Shown here: piece by piece, positions 1 to 12,700 of the stretch
How positions within the stretch are numbered: position 1 is the stretch's first letter
Layout: each line of letters starts with the position of its first letter
Origin: Nemertoderma westbladi
Taxonomy: Eukaryota > Xenacoelomorpha > Nemertodermatida > Nemertodermatidae
Direction: 5' to 3'
Assembly (NCBI GenBank): GCA_032718475.1
Contig: JAUCBJ010000055.1
Location: 1-64,000, forward strand
Length of the DNA: 64,000 bases
Notes under the pieces: generated by a model
The model's database searches: none
What the model saw: only the letters and a program-made list of their open reading frames with translations
Told to the model about the DNA's origin: nothing
Made by a program: the position numbers and the translations under genes

Positions 1-62
1 TAATATCTAGAAGACATCTTAATTTGGCGGGTTAAACTGCCAAAGGTCTGAAAGCGCGAACA
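1..62 (+). mobile_element. 3' end of a BEL-family LTR, cut by the window edge
   Basis: These 62 bases match the last 62 bases of the LTR at 4039-5249 and end in the family's terminal GCGCGAACA. Directly after the CA end the sequence becomes antisense gag. This is therefore the right edge of another LTR, or of a whole element, inserted into the antisense BEL copy. Its left part lies outside the window. Confidence 0.8.
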
Positions 63-228
63 GCCGCTTCTTGATCCCGCTTGACTTGGGCCCGAGTGCC
101 GATAACAGACCTACGGCGCTTTACTAACTTCGCAAATTGCGAAATTGCTTCTACTAACCTAGGTTCTGATACTACTACTGGAGGGATGACCTTTCTTACA
201 GTAGGAGGTGAGTTGAGGATGGGTCAGG
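63..228 (-). pseudogene. Antisense BEL gag 5' fragment (left piece)
   Basis: Read on the minus strand this resembles the gag start of the giant element near 37141-37284, including a matching run around VRKVIPPVVISDPRL. It is the same antisense copy whose leader lies at 5250-7490. A LINE and a solo LTR now separate it from that leader. It is too short and decayed to be functional. Confidence 0.7.
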
Positions 229-3200
229 TCAGGTATTCTAGGTCATTGATCAAGAAAACTTGCCACCTCCATGCAGCATAAAGGAGGTGCCACCTGTAGC
301 TGCATAGACCCTCTTACTAGGGCAAATCTGGTCCTGTAACTAGGACCCCCTTCGTTCTGGGATAAGGACGCCCTTGGTCCTGGATTAAGGACCCATATAC
401 TTGGCTGCAGGGGTATATGGCCTGACCAGGCAGATGGTGATCTACCAATGGCTGGTTAGGAGTAGAGTGTTCTCATGTCCACTCTGAGGGCACTTCACTG
501 CGACCTGCACCTGGCAGCAAGGGTACAGGGCATGACCCAGCAGATGAGCTGCAACAGCCAATGGTGGGTCATGTACGCCAGAGTAGATATGGGTGATGGG
601 CCTCATATCTGACTCCATTGCGACACCCACCCTGTGGAATAGCAAACCAGGGTGTGGTATTTGCCCCGAGAGCTGACTCGGCAAAAAAGCACCCCCCAAC
701 CCCCACTATGGATTACATTAGCAATGCGGAGGTCCGGCCACTAGAGGCCAGTGGAATTACCGGACACAATCGGCCTCACAGGCGTCAGTTAACTCCTGAC
801 CGGCTGCCTGTCTCACCCCCTACTGGAGAGAGAGCAGCCAACAATTCTTTGAGTCCCTTTCCTGATGACCTTTCTGGCCCAAACCCTGGGTCACCAGGGA
901 GGCCAGATTGTGATGGGGAGAGGGATTCTGGAGTTGGAGGCTACTCTCATGTTCCACCCCGACCAACAAAGCCATTGGTGAATCTGAGGCAAGTCACTAG
1001 ACTAGCCTCATTAAACACCCTAACACTCGGGTCCCCAATGCGACAAGGTGAGCTGACTGCCTTGGCAGATAAGCTTTCTCTTAGCGCAGTGGGTGTTCAA
1101 GAGCACCGAATGCAGACTGGACAGACTGATGAGGTTCTGATTAAGGACATGGGGGGCGGTTGGCGACTCGCCCTCGCGTCAGCAGATGATAGTGGCAATG
1201 GTGGAATTGGTCTATTGATGAATCCAACTGCACATGCAGCATTGGACAAAATAGACCAAATCTCTAACCGCATCATCCGTTGCCACTTCTCATGTTCTGG
1301 AAGACTGGCTAAGAAGTTTCCTAAGGTGGTTCTGATTGTGTGCTACTCTCCAACTAGTGTTGCCCCTGTAGAGGAGGTGGAAAATTTCTACCACAATCTA
1401 CAAGCAGCAACTGATGGAGTGGATCAGCATGCATTCTTAACATTCCTGGGAGACTTTAATGCAAGTCTGCATCAATCACCTACATCGCCCTGGGTCTATA
1501 GCAATAGTGTTAACCGAAATTCTGTCCATCTTCAGGATTTTATCTCTGGAAATGGATTGTTTTCGGCTGGAACCCAGTTCAAGAAGCGAACTGGAAAGCT
1601 ATGGACTCATAGTGGACCCAGTGGTCACAAGTCCCAGATAGACCATATTCTGTTTCGTAGGAAATACAGGAGCTCTATACAAGACTGTAATGCATTTACA
1701 CTTCGACCCTTCTCCAGTGATCACCGCCTTATTGTGGCCAAGGTAAGACTTAGTCTGCGTGCTAGCAGAACAACGAAATCTGCCTTGCAACGGCATGACT
1801 GGTCCTCTCTGTTGCAACAGCCAAGTGTGAGATCCAGCTTCACACTACAGCTGAGCAACAGGTATGAGGCTCTTGCCTCTGAGGCGGCAGATCACTGTGA
1901 GGGCTATACTGCCTTTACAGAAGCAGTTAAGTTAGCAGCTGCAGAAACAGTTCCTGTATACCCTCGAAACAGGAAAAGGGCCCCCTGGACTGACAATAAA
2001 ATTCAGAAGTGCCGAAATGACCTTCATAAGGCGCAGAAAGAGTCCCGACTCAAACAGACTACAGCGGCCAAGAATGCAGTTAAAGCTGCATCTAGGTCCC
2101 TGAACAGGCAGTACTCTGTTAATCTACAGGAGCTAATAAACCAACAGGTTGATGCCATCAATGATGCTGACGACAGCAGGCAATCATCCCAGGCATGGAA
2201 ATCGATCAATCTGCTTACTGGGCGGAAAAGCCAACCAACCACCAAGGTTAAGGCTGAATCACCAGCCGATCGCCTCAATGGTTGGAAAGCCCACTTTGAA
2301 AAGCTCCTCAATAATGACAGGGTATTGCCTGATAACTTTATAGAAGTAAAAGTGTCTGAGTCTGTACTCCCAAATATACCCATTGGCGATATCTCCTTTG
2401 CAGAAGTGAAGGCTGCTGCAAAGAGCATTAAGACCAATCGTGCCAGTGGAGTAGATGGTGTTCCCCCTGAGGTCTTTAAAATACCTGAGTGTTTAAAGCT
2501 CATCTATCCCATCATAGTAGACATGTACCGAACAACAAGAGTCCCACAAGAAATGAAAACAAATAAGTTGGTGCCAGTTCCCAAGAAGGGCAACCTAACA
2601 CTCTATGGTTCTTTGCGGGGAATCTCATTGATCTCGATTGCTGCAAAACTATACAATAGAATTCTATTAAATCGCATCAGGGATCCCATTGAGAGACTGC
2701 TATGTGGAAATCAGAATGGGTTCCGTAAAGGTCGTGGGACCATGGAGCCCATTTTGGCACTTAGAAGGATAATTGAAGAGTTATCAAAAAAGAAAGACAG
2801 GCATCTGGCTGTTATCTTTGTTGACTTCTTCAAGGCCTTTGATTCAGTCTCTCGCTCACGTATGTTCAGCATACTTTCATTATATGGGATTCCTGATGAA
2901 ATTATTGCAGCAATCAGATCAGTATACGATGATTAGACAACATTAGTGTCTACTGTTGACGGTGACACAGAACCATTTGAAGTGTTATGGGGCGTCCTCC
3001 AAGGAGACACACTTGCACCATTCTTGTTCATTATTGTGGTTGACTATGTTCTACGCATGTCCTTAGACCATCATAATGATGATGGGGTGATGATAACTCC
3101 ACCTACTGGCTCCAGAAGTCGAGGAAATCCTGCCAAGTACCTAACTGATCTAGACTTTGCTGATGACTTAGGAGTACTCTCAGAATCATTAGAGGGAGCC

Positions 3201-3975
3201 CAGCGGTTCCTCAGCTCATTAGCTGCTGCATCATGCTGCTTCTAGTGTTGGTCTTTTTATTAACTCCAGAAAGACCAAAATTCTGACAGTTAACTTTGAA
3301 AGTCCTCAGCAAGTCTCTGATCGGATGAGCATAAGCTCAAAGGATGGTATGCTTGAGCATGTGGACGACTTCTGTTACCTGGGATCATGGATCCGGAAGT
3401 CAGGTGAGGACCTTCGAATACGTAAGGGAAAGGCATGGGCAGCCTTGAATAGGCTTTCCAGGATTTGGAAGTCACCTAGAATTAATCGGAAGCTTAAGGT
3501 CCGATTATTTAGAGCAGCAGTAGTTCCAGTACTCCTCTACGGGAGTCCATGCTGGGCTCTAACTGCTGAGGACACCAAATCTCTGGATGGCACATTCACA
3601 AGAATGCTACGCCGGGTACATTGTGTCAAGTACAATGCACACATCTCCAACCAGACACTATATAACATTGGAGGTGTCTCATTGGTTCCCCCAAGCTTGA
3701 CACTAGAACAAAATCGCCTCCGCTTTGCAGGACATTGCTTTCGCCGTGAGGACTAGCCAGTGCATAATCTTGTACTTTGGCAGCCTCATGGAGTGAATAC
3801 GCATGGTGGACAGCCCATGACTTTCTTGAGACGCATCTTAAAGGACACTGGCCTTAAAGATGCGGATGATCTAGCAAATGTCATGGGTGATAGGGAGTTG
3901 TGGCGGTGCAATTTTGTTGACAAGCCGGCACAGCATTCTTAAAAATGCAGCTGCAATGCAGCATGCCGATCCTAG
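229..3975 (+). mobile_element. RTE-like non-LTR retrotransposon inserted in antisense BEL gag
   Basis: The LINE unit is bounded by a diverged direct repeat of about 26 bp. The left copy is near 202-228 and the right copy near 3979-4003; both contain GTGAGTTGA followed by TGGGTC, and both belong to the antisense gag target. Inside are about 390 bp of 5' sequence, one endonuclease-reverse transcriptase reading frame, and a very short 3' tail (3943-3978) ending in TAGTAG-type repeats. The clade call (RTE or a relative) rests on motif style and is uncertain. Confidence 0.75.
618..3942 (+). pseudogene. LINE endonuclease/reverse transcriptase ORF (RTE-like), broken
   Basis: The N-terminal half carries an APE-type endonuclease: GVQEHRM with the catalytic Glu, LGDFNASL, SQIDHILFRR and SSDHRLIV. 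The second half is a reverse transcriptase with KTNRASGVDGVPPEVFK, NQNGFRKGRGT, FVDFFKAFDSV, GVLQGDTLAPFLF, DLDFADDLGVL and the C-terminal VDDFCYLGSWI and LLYGSPCWAL. The frame is broken by TAG at 2934, a frameshift near 3230-3250 (TAG at 3243) and TAG at 3754; it ends with TAA at 3940. A short related fragment at 47366-47396 has a sense codon where this copy has the 2934 stop, so that stop is a mutation. The enzyme would nick target DNA and copy its own RNA, but this copy cannot make an intact protein. Confidence 0.85.
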
Positions 3976-4038
3976 TAGTAGTAGGTGAGTTGAACTTGGG
4001 TCTTACACGTTCCACACTCCTGTCTGGGTCACAGATGG
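3976..4038 (-). pseudogene. Antisense BEL gag 5' fragment (right piece)
   Basis: This short stretch lies between the LINE and the solo LTR. On the minus strand it continues the gag start, equivalent to roughly 37110-37165 of the giant element. It shows that the LINE and the LTR both landed within the same antisense gag. Confidence 0.65.
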
Positions 4039-5249
4039 TGTAAAAGCTTTTGTGGGATAACTGATTCGTTTGCCTTGTTGGCCAGTTCCCCCCCAGTCGC
4101 TAGAATACTCTCAAAGGGATCTATAGCTAAAAATAGTGCAAGTTACCAGCTTATTGGCTGATTTGCTGTACGCAGGCATCTGGGCTCTGTTTAATCGGCC
4201 AACCAGCCTAGAAAGGTTGCGTCATAGCCTTGTTTTTGTATCTCCCAATAGAATTTGAGTTGGCCTTGATTTTGACCTATCACAGAGCTACTGAACTGAA
4301 ATTTTCCTATCTCACTGCTCTTTCTCTGTGTTGAACGGGAGCTTCGTGGAATAAGGGTAGTTGGTATCCTCGTATAGAGCAGTAGTCACGAGTTTTTCAA
4401 AGCCACGAAAGAACGGCTTTGTAGTGTTTTGTGCTTTCTGCTTTTTAGCTCAACACTAGTAGGTTTAATTATAAGGACATATATCCTTTAACTCATGGAA
4501 TCACTGCAATTTCGCACACCGCATTTAACTCGCATTTGACACACCGTACCTCACGGCTTTAATAACTGATCTGTGAATACTGCATACTGCTATTTGTTGT
4601 CGGTTATTCATTATATTTGTTGATGAATTATTATATTGGAATAACGAGAAATAACCCCGACACCCAATATTCTTGATATACCGAAGGTAAGAGAGAAAGG
4701 TTACCAATAACGATTGTGACTTATGTTAAAGTGGTTTGAAGTGAATCTAATGTTATTTGATAGACCCTACATGAGTCAGTCTGTGTTCCTTTTATATGTG
4801 ACTAAAATCAGTGAAGATTGGCAGATTAGTGTGCAGTATTGTGCAGCATTGTGTACGAGTGAGTCTGTTAAAGAAGCATTTCCTAAAGAATGCGCCATAT
4901 ATGTGAATTATAATTAAGCCATATCGTTGTGAGTAGTTTAAGTCATAACTCTGTTTATATAGATAAAGCGCCACGTCCTAAAGGAACTGTTAATATTCCC
5001 GAAGGTGAATAATATTGTCAGAGATTATATAATACTGTCAGTCGAATAATACATTAGGCTTACATAGCAATAAAATTAAACCGTCGAACCCAATCTCCCG
5101 GGAATATCCAGCGGGTGAATGGTCGCGCACAGATTGGTTTCGACTAGTGTAGTGAATCAAATACTTGTCATAGGCTAAAAAGCGATTTAATATCTAGAAG
5201 ACATCTTAATTTGGCGGGTTAAACTGCCAAAGGTCTGAAAGCGCGAACA
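4039..5249 (+). mobile_element. Solo BEL-family LTR (1211 bp)
   Basis: It starts TGTAAAAGCTTTTGTGGGAT and ends GCGCGAACA, the same termini as the LTRs of the giant element. Flanks are GATGG on the left and GATAG on the right, a probable 5-bp target duplication with one mismatch inside the antisense gag. No internal element sequence remains between two LTRs here, so a solo LTR formed by LTR-LTR recombination is the simplest reading. Confidence 0.8.
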
Positions 5250-7490
5250 GATAGTGGTATCTAAGAGACTGTCTGACAGGTTCTGCTTTGTATCAGACAT
5301 GTTTACTTGTACAGTTGAATGCCTACTGCTATGATTACAGTTAAAGCAAGTCTAGTAACTCAGTATTACCGTTAGCCTAGTAATTAATTACCGATATCGT
5401 TACTCAGTGTAGCGTGATATATATACAATATATTAGAATACCGGTATACACTTATAGTATATATATAAGTATTATTACAAACTAGGTTTGTCACAGAATA
5501 CCGGTATGTAATTTCAGCACAAATATATATAAATATATAATAGGCCTATTGTGAATACCGGTATACAGCTTACACTTATAGTATATATAAGTATAATTAT
5601 GGACTAGAATTAATTACAGAATACCGGTACCGGGTATATAAGTTCAGCCTAAATTTATTGAAATAAATATAATAAGCCGATTGTAAGTACCGGGTATGTC
5701 AATTATTTCAGAATAATTGAATTCCTGAATTTTAGGGGTTACTTGGTTACTTTACGTTACCTTTTTACCGTTATTTAAGCAGTAGTCCAACTGATATTGA
5801 GACCTAATTGTTGTATGGCAGGCCTACTATTTATAAATTGTTTGAGTTGATTTATAATATATATATACCCGTTTAATGGGTTTTGTCAATATTTGAAATA
5901 AATGTTATTATTTCTGGGGGAAGTCACTACACAGAAGCTGTGCGCTCTCAGTGAAGTGCTACTTGTTGGACACTAAAACAAATAATTCTAATTTACCTAA
6001 GTTACTTAATACTACAAATTACGTACAATTCGGTGTGAGATTACAATCTCTAAATAAACACAAAAATTACAAGTACGAATTTTTAGGGTAATTTTACAAG
6101 AAGTCAACAAACCAGCCTAACAAAGGGTTAGAATATCTGGTTATTACAACGGACAGGGTACTACGGTATTTGAAAATAACTAAGCGGTATTAAATATACT
6201 GCGTTGTCCAGATAGGAAAATACCACCGTCTGACGACTTATAGCCGTATCGCTATAAGTACTACGTTATGTATCACGGAGTGTTCCTACCTAGAAGTTAA
6301 TTACCACGGTCTACCAGAACCAACGTGCCTATTAACCACTTTACAACACAAATATACTGCCTACACACTAATTACCTTCGGAAAGCACTGTACACTAAAC
6401 CCTAGATTAGGTACAAGTACTTGTATAACAAATAATCAGCAATTAAAAATACTTGTACAGCTAAAAGAACCACGGTATCTGCCGGAGTGACCAAAGCACA
6501 AAATCTCCAGTCTTTACCTACTGATGTAGTACCGGGGTTAATTGAACTATAACGGTATGTATAACAAGCACAATTACTGTATGAATAAACTTGGGGATAT
6601 GAATGTTGCGAATAATCGCATAAACTCTGAATAATAAATATTACGGTACCCGTACAGACTACTCAAACAAAATACAAACCAAACGCTGGCAGACTACTAT
6701 CAAGCCTAAATAAACTACAGTATGTGCAGATTCCGAAATGGTTAGTTAGTATGCGTTCTAACCGAGTAGGACAACTTATTCTTTCGGGGGGTTTACCTTA
6801 CAGCTCTGGCTGCCCCAACGTTACTAACTAGTACTCTATCGGACAGACACTCTACACACACCGCAATGTCTTCAGACCTAACAACAGCCAGACAACAGTC
6901 CAGCCTACAAATTATCTGAATAAGAAATATTACGGTACCTGTACAGACTACACAAACAAAATACAGACTAAACGCTGACAGACTACTATCAAGCCTAAAT
7001 AAACTACAGTATATGCAGATTCTGAAATGGTTAGTTAGTATGCGTTCTAACCGAGTTGGACGACTTATTCTTTCGAGGGGGTTTACCTCACAGCACTGGA
7101 AGCCCCTACGTTCCTAACTAGTACTTTATCGGACAGATACTCTACACACACCGCAATGTCTTCAGACCTAACAACAGTCAGACAACAGTCCAGCCTACAA
7201 ATTATCTGTATAATCTGAGCAGGCTTACACATCTTCTGCTCAATATTGGCCTACAATTAAATAAAACTGACAGAAATAAATAAGCTCCAAAAGAAACAAG
7301 GTGTGTACAGTCCCTAATCTCTTAAGCAGCCTACCACTATACAATATCACAATCGAAATAATACTGATGTACGGTACCTGTACTGTAAGTACCGGTTCCG
7401 GTGGTTAGGTAGTTAGGCCTACAGGTTACTGGTCGACCGGTACTTCTCTCTTTATTGCCTACGCCGCAATAAAGAAGCTATAACTGTTAC
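5250..7490 (-). mobile_element. Antisense BEL leader (5' untranslated region), no gene
   Basis: On the minus strand this matches the leader of the giant element at 34951-37110. It includes the AT-rich block full of ACCGGTAT motifs (about 5430-5700), the block repeated twice in tandem (about 6620-7210), and the post-LTR hairpin at 7450-7474. I see no credible coding sequence in it. Confidence 0.8.
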
Positions 7491-8694
7491 TGTTCGCACT
7501 TTTAAGACCTTTAGCAGTTTAACCTGCCAAATTTATATGTCTTTTAGATTATAAATCGACTTTAGCCTATGACAAGTATTTGATACAAATAAACACTACA
7601 TTAGCCGAAGCCAGCCTAGTGCGCGACCATTCACCCGTTGGATATACCCGGGAGACTGGATTCGGAAGACTTGACCTTATTGCGTTGTAAGCCTACTGTA
7701 TTATTCGATTGATCATTAATATATAATCTCTGACAAATATTATTCACTTTCGGGAAATATTAACAGTTCCTTTAGGACGTGGCGCTCTAATTATGTAAAC
7801 AGAGTTATGACTTATACTAAACACAACGGTATGGCTTATGATTCACGTATAAGGCGCATTCTTTAGGAGATGCTTAGTTACCAGTCAAACCATGCACTCT
7901 ATCGCACAATACTGCATACCAATCTGCCGACCTTTACTAATTTTAGTCACATATAAAGAGAACAGCAATTGACCCATATAGTGCCTATGAAATAGCATTA
8001 GATTCACTCCAAAACCAATATAATATGAGTCGCAATTGCTATATGTAACCTGTCTCTTACCTTCAGTATATCAAGAAGATGGGGTTTTTATGATTCTTTC
8101 TCGATATTATCCAAATATAATAATATTCCATCAACTGATACAATTAATAACCGACAGTAAATAGCATTAAAATAATGCGGTGAAAGGCCATAATGCATTG
8201 AGTGCACGGTGGTACCGTAAGACTTGGCTTGTTATGGTAACAGTTATACGTTCCGGTAATCAAGCCGTTCTAATGTTTGGCTAAAGTCTGAAACACAGAA
8301 TTATTCCACAGCCGATGTTCGTGGCGTCAGGAAAAAGGTAAACATAAACCGTAATGCATTGCGCGATTTCCCGGAGGCCTCTATGTAATAAACTGAAAAT
8401 CACGCTGATTGGTCGAGTGATTGCACAGAGTGGGCCTGAACAAAGAAAGTTCCACGAGTACACCAAATCAGTTGATAGATGTCGTAATCTGAACTACACT
8501 GTGTAGAGAGTATTATGGCGTATTGCGACATAGGATTGCTAGTTATGTCCGCCAAAGTACACATACTGAAAAATAGCTTTTTATGTCCACTAAAATACCG
8601 GTACAGTAAGGAAACGACTTTTATGTCCTTTAAAACATCTAAAGAGTACTTCGCGGGGAAAAAATGACTAGCCAATCCCGCAAAAGCCTTTACA
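7491..8694 (-). mobile_element. Complete antisense BEL LTR (5' LTR of the antisense copy)
   Basis: On the plus strand it runs from TGTTCGCAC, the reverse complement of the CA end, to CCTTTACA, the reverse complement of the TG start. It is 1204 bp long against 1180 bp for the LTRs of the giant element. The leader at 5250-7490 follows it in the antisense direction, so it is a 5' LTR. Its outer edge abuts a truncated sense LTR. Confidence 0.85.
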
Positions 8695-9029
8695 GTGTCT
8701 GGTATAAGTCATAACTCTGTTTATATATTTAGAGCGCCACGTCCTAAAGGAACTGTTAGTATTTCCCGAAAGTGAATAATATTTGTCAGAGATTATATAT
8801 TAGTGATCAATCGAATAGTACAGTAGGCCTACCCTGCAATAAGGTCTAAGCCATCCGAATCCAGTCTCCTGGGTATATCCAGCGGGTGAATGGTCGCGCA
8901 CTAGACTGGCTTCGGCTAATGTAGTGTTTATGTGTATCAAATACTTGTCATAAGCTAAAGTCTATTTACAAACTAAAAGACATATAAATTTGGCAGGTTA
9001 AACTGCTAAAGGTCTTAAAAGCGCGAACA
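8695..9029 (+). mobile_element. 3' part of the sense 5' LTR of BEL copy 2
   Basis: It matches the last third of the family LTR and ends GCGCGAACA. It abuts the outer edge of the antisense LTR, so the two LTRs lie head to head. The likely cause is insertion of the antisense element into this LTR. In that case GTGTC at 8695-8699 would be one half of its target duplication, with the other half off the window. Confidence 0.8.
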
Positions 9030-9750
9030 ATAACAGTTATCGCTTCTTTATTGCAGTAGGCAATAAAGTTGAAGTACCGGTCGACCGGTAACCTGTAGGC
9101 CTGACTACCTAATCTCCCGAACCGGTACTTACAGCAGTACATGTACATCAGTATTATTCGATTTTGATAATTATATACCGGTAGGTCTTGATATTTAATC
9201 AGGGACTGCAGCCCTGGTTTTTTATTGAGATTTTACTTAATTCTGTCAGTTTTATTTATTTGTAGGTTAATATTGAGCAGAAGGCGTGAAAGCCTGCCCA
9301 GATTGTACAGATAATTTGTAGGCTGGATTGTTGTCTGACTGTTGTTAGGTCTGAAGGGATTGCAGTGTGTGTAGAGCATCTGTCCGATAAAGTGCTAGTT
9401 AGGAACGTAGGGGCTTCCAGTGTTGTAAGGTAATCCCCCTCGAAAGAATAAGTCGTACTACTAGGTTAGAACGCATACTAACTAACCATTTCGGAGTCTG
9501 CATATACTGTAGTTTATTTAGGCTTGATAGTATTTTGTTTGAGTAGTTTATACGCGTAGCGTAATATTTATTATTCAGAGTTCATGCGATTATTTGCAAC
9601 ATTCATAACCCCAAGTTTATTCCTACAGTAATTGTGTTTGTTATACATACCGTTATAGTTAAATTAACCCCGGTACTACATCAGGGCTGCTTGGTGTAGG
9701 TACAGACTGGTGATTTTGTGCTCCGGTCACTCCAGCAGAGGAACAACTGT
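9030..9750 (+). other. Shortened BEL leader of copy 2
   Basis: It is homologous to the first kilobase of the giant element's leader. It carries only one copy of the roughly 300-bp block that is duplicated in the other two leaders. It then jumps from the CACTCCAGCAGA region straight into mid-gag sequence, which marks a large deletion. There is no coding sequence. Confidence 0.75.
9046..9068 (+). promoter_or_regulatory. Post-LTR stem-loop of BEL copy 2
   Basis: A perfect 9-bp stem (CTTTATTGC paired with GCAATAAAG) encloses a 5-base loop, 16 bases after the LTR end. The same hairpin recurs after the other two 5' LTRs in the window, with paired changes in one of them. A role in packaging, dimerisation or primer placement is inference. 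Confidence 0.6.
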
Positions 9751-12700
9751 TTAGAGGAACAACTGTTTTGACAACTCCAAGGACCTCAAGAGCAGGAAGA
9801 GCTGCTTTATCAAGTACGAGAGAGAACTCTACGTATTAGACTAATCCTATCAGCCTTTGAGGAAACTTCAAAAAGAAGACAGGACACGTCGTTGCAAATG
9901 GCCGTCAAGACTTGGTTCCAGCGGGTGAGTCTCAAGGTTGAAGAAACGGACAAGTGAAAGTCTCAGTTGGCTGAGCGCCCAACCTATGGAGAATCAACCG
10001 AAGCCACCTTTTCTCAAGTGGAAAGCGAAGCGACAGCAGAGAAACCGCGAACGAGAGACGCTATTGACATCTATCTGTCAGACTATCAACGATTCCTCGG
10101 TGACGAGGAGTTGAGGAGACGGCTGTCTGGACTTTGAACCTAATAGTGAAGGAACTAAACTTGTGTTGGACACAATCGATGCGGAAATGTTAGCTGCGAA
10201 CCAAGCTAAATTTGATGAACACCTCCGCATCGCTAGAGTCCAGGAGGAACAAGTAAAGAAAAGACGAATAGAAGACAGAAAGACAGCAGCAGTAGCAGCG
10301 GCAATGGCAACGGCAGAAGAAGAAAGAAAGGCGGCAGCAGCAGAGGCAGAAGCGGCAGCAGCAGCGGCAATGGCAACGGCAGAAGCAGAAAGAAAAGCAG
10401 CAGTTGCAGTGGCAGAAGCAGAACGGAGAGCATCTGAAGAGATCACCCAACTAGAGTTGGAAAATCTTCAAGAGACGCAAGACTGCATAAATAAACAGTT
10501 AACAGCTAGTCAAATGCAGATGATGAGTCGATCTACGCCCAAGAGACAGGGGTATACATCATCTGAGGAAGGCGATACCACCGATCCTGAAGGCGGAGTG
10601 AATAAATCGTGTCTAAGTAGGCGTAGAAGAACATCTCACCGTCAGAAATTGCCTGATTTGCCCCCAGCTGTTAGAAGACAATTAGCTAGCACAGGTAGTA
10701 CAGAACCCACAGACCAAATTATTAGAGTAGAAAGACTCCCTACTATAGTGGATGAACCTGAAATAATTAGGCCTGTTCTCGAAGCCACCCCTTCGGTGAG
10801 AGAGAAACCTGTACTCCTAGAACCTACTTCTCAATTCCCTTTGCACAGCACTAAACTACCTGTGCCCCACAGATCAGCCCCTGAGACAGTTCCTGTCATG
10901 GACTCCGAGCGAAATATCAATGATTTGTCGCCCGTTGTCCCTCGTCTGCCCGCTACTATGTTGGTGGCTCCCGCTTTGGCGGTCGAGTGAGTGGAAGATG
11001 GACGGCGGGGGATGGATCTCCTGCTCGGGCAGATGCAGGAGGAACTCAAGGGAACAGTAAGGGAAAGTAGGTTAGAGTTGCAAGAAGTGCAGCAGAGTAT
11101 CGCGTTAGAACGCGATAAATTAGTAAATGCACAAAGGGGTATACCACCACCCCCTGTAACAATGTGTCAACCTGTTAGGTCTGAAGTATTTCATGGTCAA
11201 GGTGTGGAGCCTACACGCATCTATACTGCTAGTGAAGTAGAAACTCCTATAGTACCCTATTAAGGGTAATTATAAACCTGTTGACAATGATATTCCATAT
11301 AGACCTGATCATAATCCGAGAAATTTATATACCGATAACTCGATATTAAATAATACGATGGCCCAAGAAAGTTTTACGCGTCAAATAGCTAGAACCGAAG
11401 CCCGTCAAGCGGTAAAGGTGGGAGAGATCGTCAAGATCAATGGAGATGAGATGAAATGGTTACCTTTTAATGAATATTATAAAGATAACATACAGAACTC
11501 TGTGCTATCTAACGGAGAGAAACTTAGATACCTCATCGAATGTTTGGAAGGACCTCCCAAGTTAATGGCGTTAAAATTTATTGGACATCCAGATGGATTA
11601 AGACAAGTTTGGGATACACTAAATATCAGGTATGGTAATAGGAATAACATAGCTAAGTATTTGTATGCAAAACTGGTAGCGCCTAGAAAGTTCATTAGCA
11701 GCGGGATTATAGAGTTTTCCGATGAGATCCAGGAGATCTGTAGACAATTAGATTGGCTAGGTAAGTCTCATGAATATCAGAGTTCTATGGTTATTGGAGC
11801 CGTGGCCTCTACTTTACCAAAGGGCGGAGTAGGTACACGATGGGACAAGAAAGTCTTATATATGATGGAACAACAACGACGAGACCCTACCATGGCTGAT
11901 CTCATGTCATTCTTCGATGGAGAGGTAAAATTACAACTCCTAAAGCAGTCCAGAGAGAAGACACCGGAAAATAAGACAAGTGAGAAACCCGTTTCTAGGA
12001 GAAAGGTAACACCAGTGTTTTATACCGACAATGGCGAAAGCCAGGCTTCTCAAGAAGAAGACAGCGGGAAAGACACTGAAAGAACTTACTATATCAATAA
12101 AGCGCCAAAAGATGTAAGTAAATTTAAGGCTCAAACCAATGACAGGAGAGAGCAGGTAAGAAAAAACCTCCCTCCGTCTCCTAAGAGAATTCATGGAAGA
12201 AAGCCAGAGGAAAGAACGAATGTGAACAACGCAACGCAGAGTAAGGTAAGTAACATCAAACCCAAATATGCGCTGTGTGACGGACCCCACCGTTTGAGTG
12301 TGTTTGCTGAATTCCTCAAGAAATCCCTGATAGACAGACGTGAAGTCATGTGGGATAAGCGGTTATGTTATAATTGCCTCAGACAAGGACACCAACGGCG
12401 AACCTGTTACTCCGACGCAAGGTGTGTAAAGTGCGGCGCGAAACATCATATCTTGTTGCACAGTGAATTCGAAAGAAATAGCCCGAGTCAGGTAAGTGAG
12501 TCCGAACTACATGTCCAATTCAGTGATGTGAACGACACTGACCAAAGTTCTGAGATGGAAGGATTCTATACTGACGAATTCTCTGACGAAAACGAATCCT
12601 GTTACCTAATAAATACCGCAGTGTATCGAGCACTTAAATATGAAAAGGACACCGACAGTGAGCCCCCCATAACTACTCCTGATCCACAACAATCTTGGAA

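Noticed and set aside
4525-4974. Short ORFs inside the solo LTR
   Set aside because: They are about 60 codons, not conserved in the other LTR copies, and have no recognisable motif.
10190-10450. Minus-strand Cys/Phe-rich and Leu-rich ORFs opposite the Gag coiled coil
   Set aside because: They are shadows of the Ala/Glu-rich gag repeat on the plus strand.
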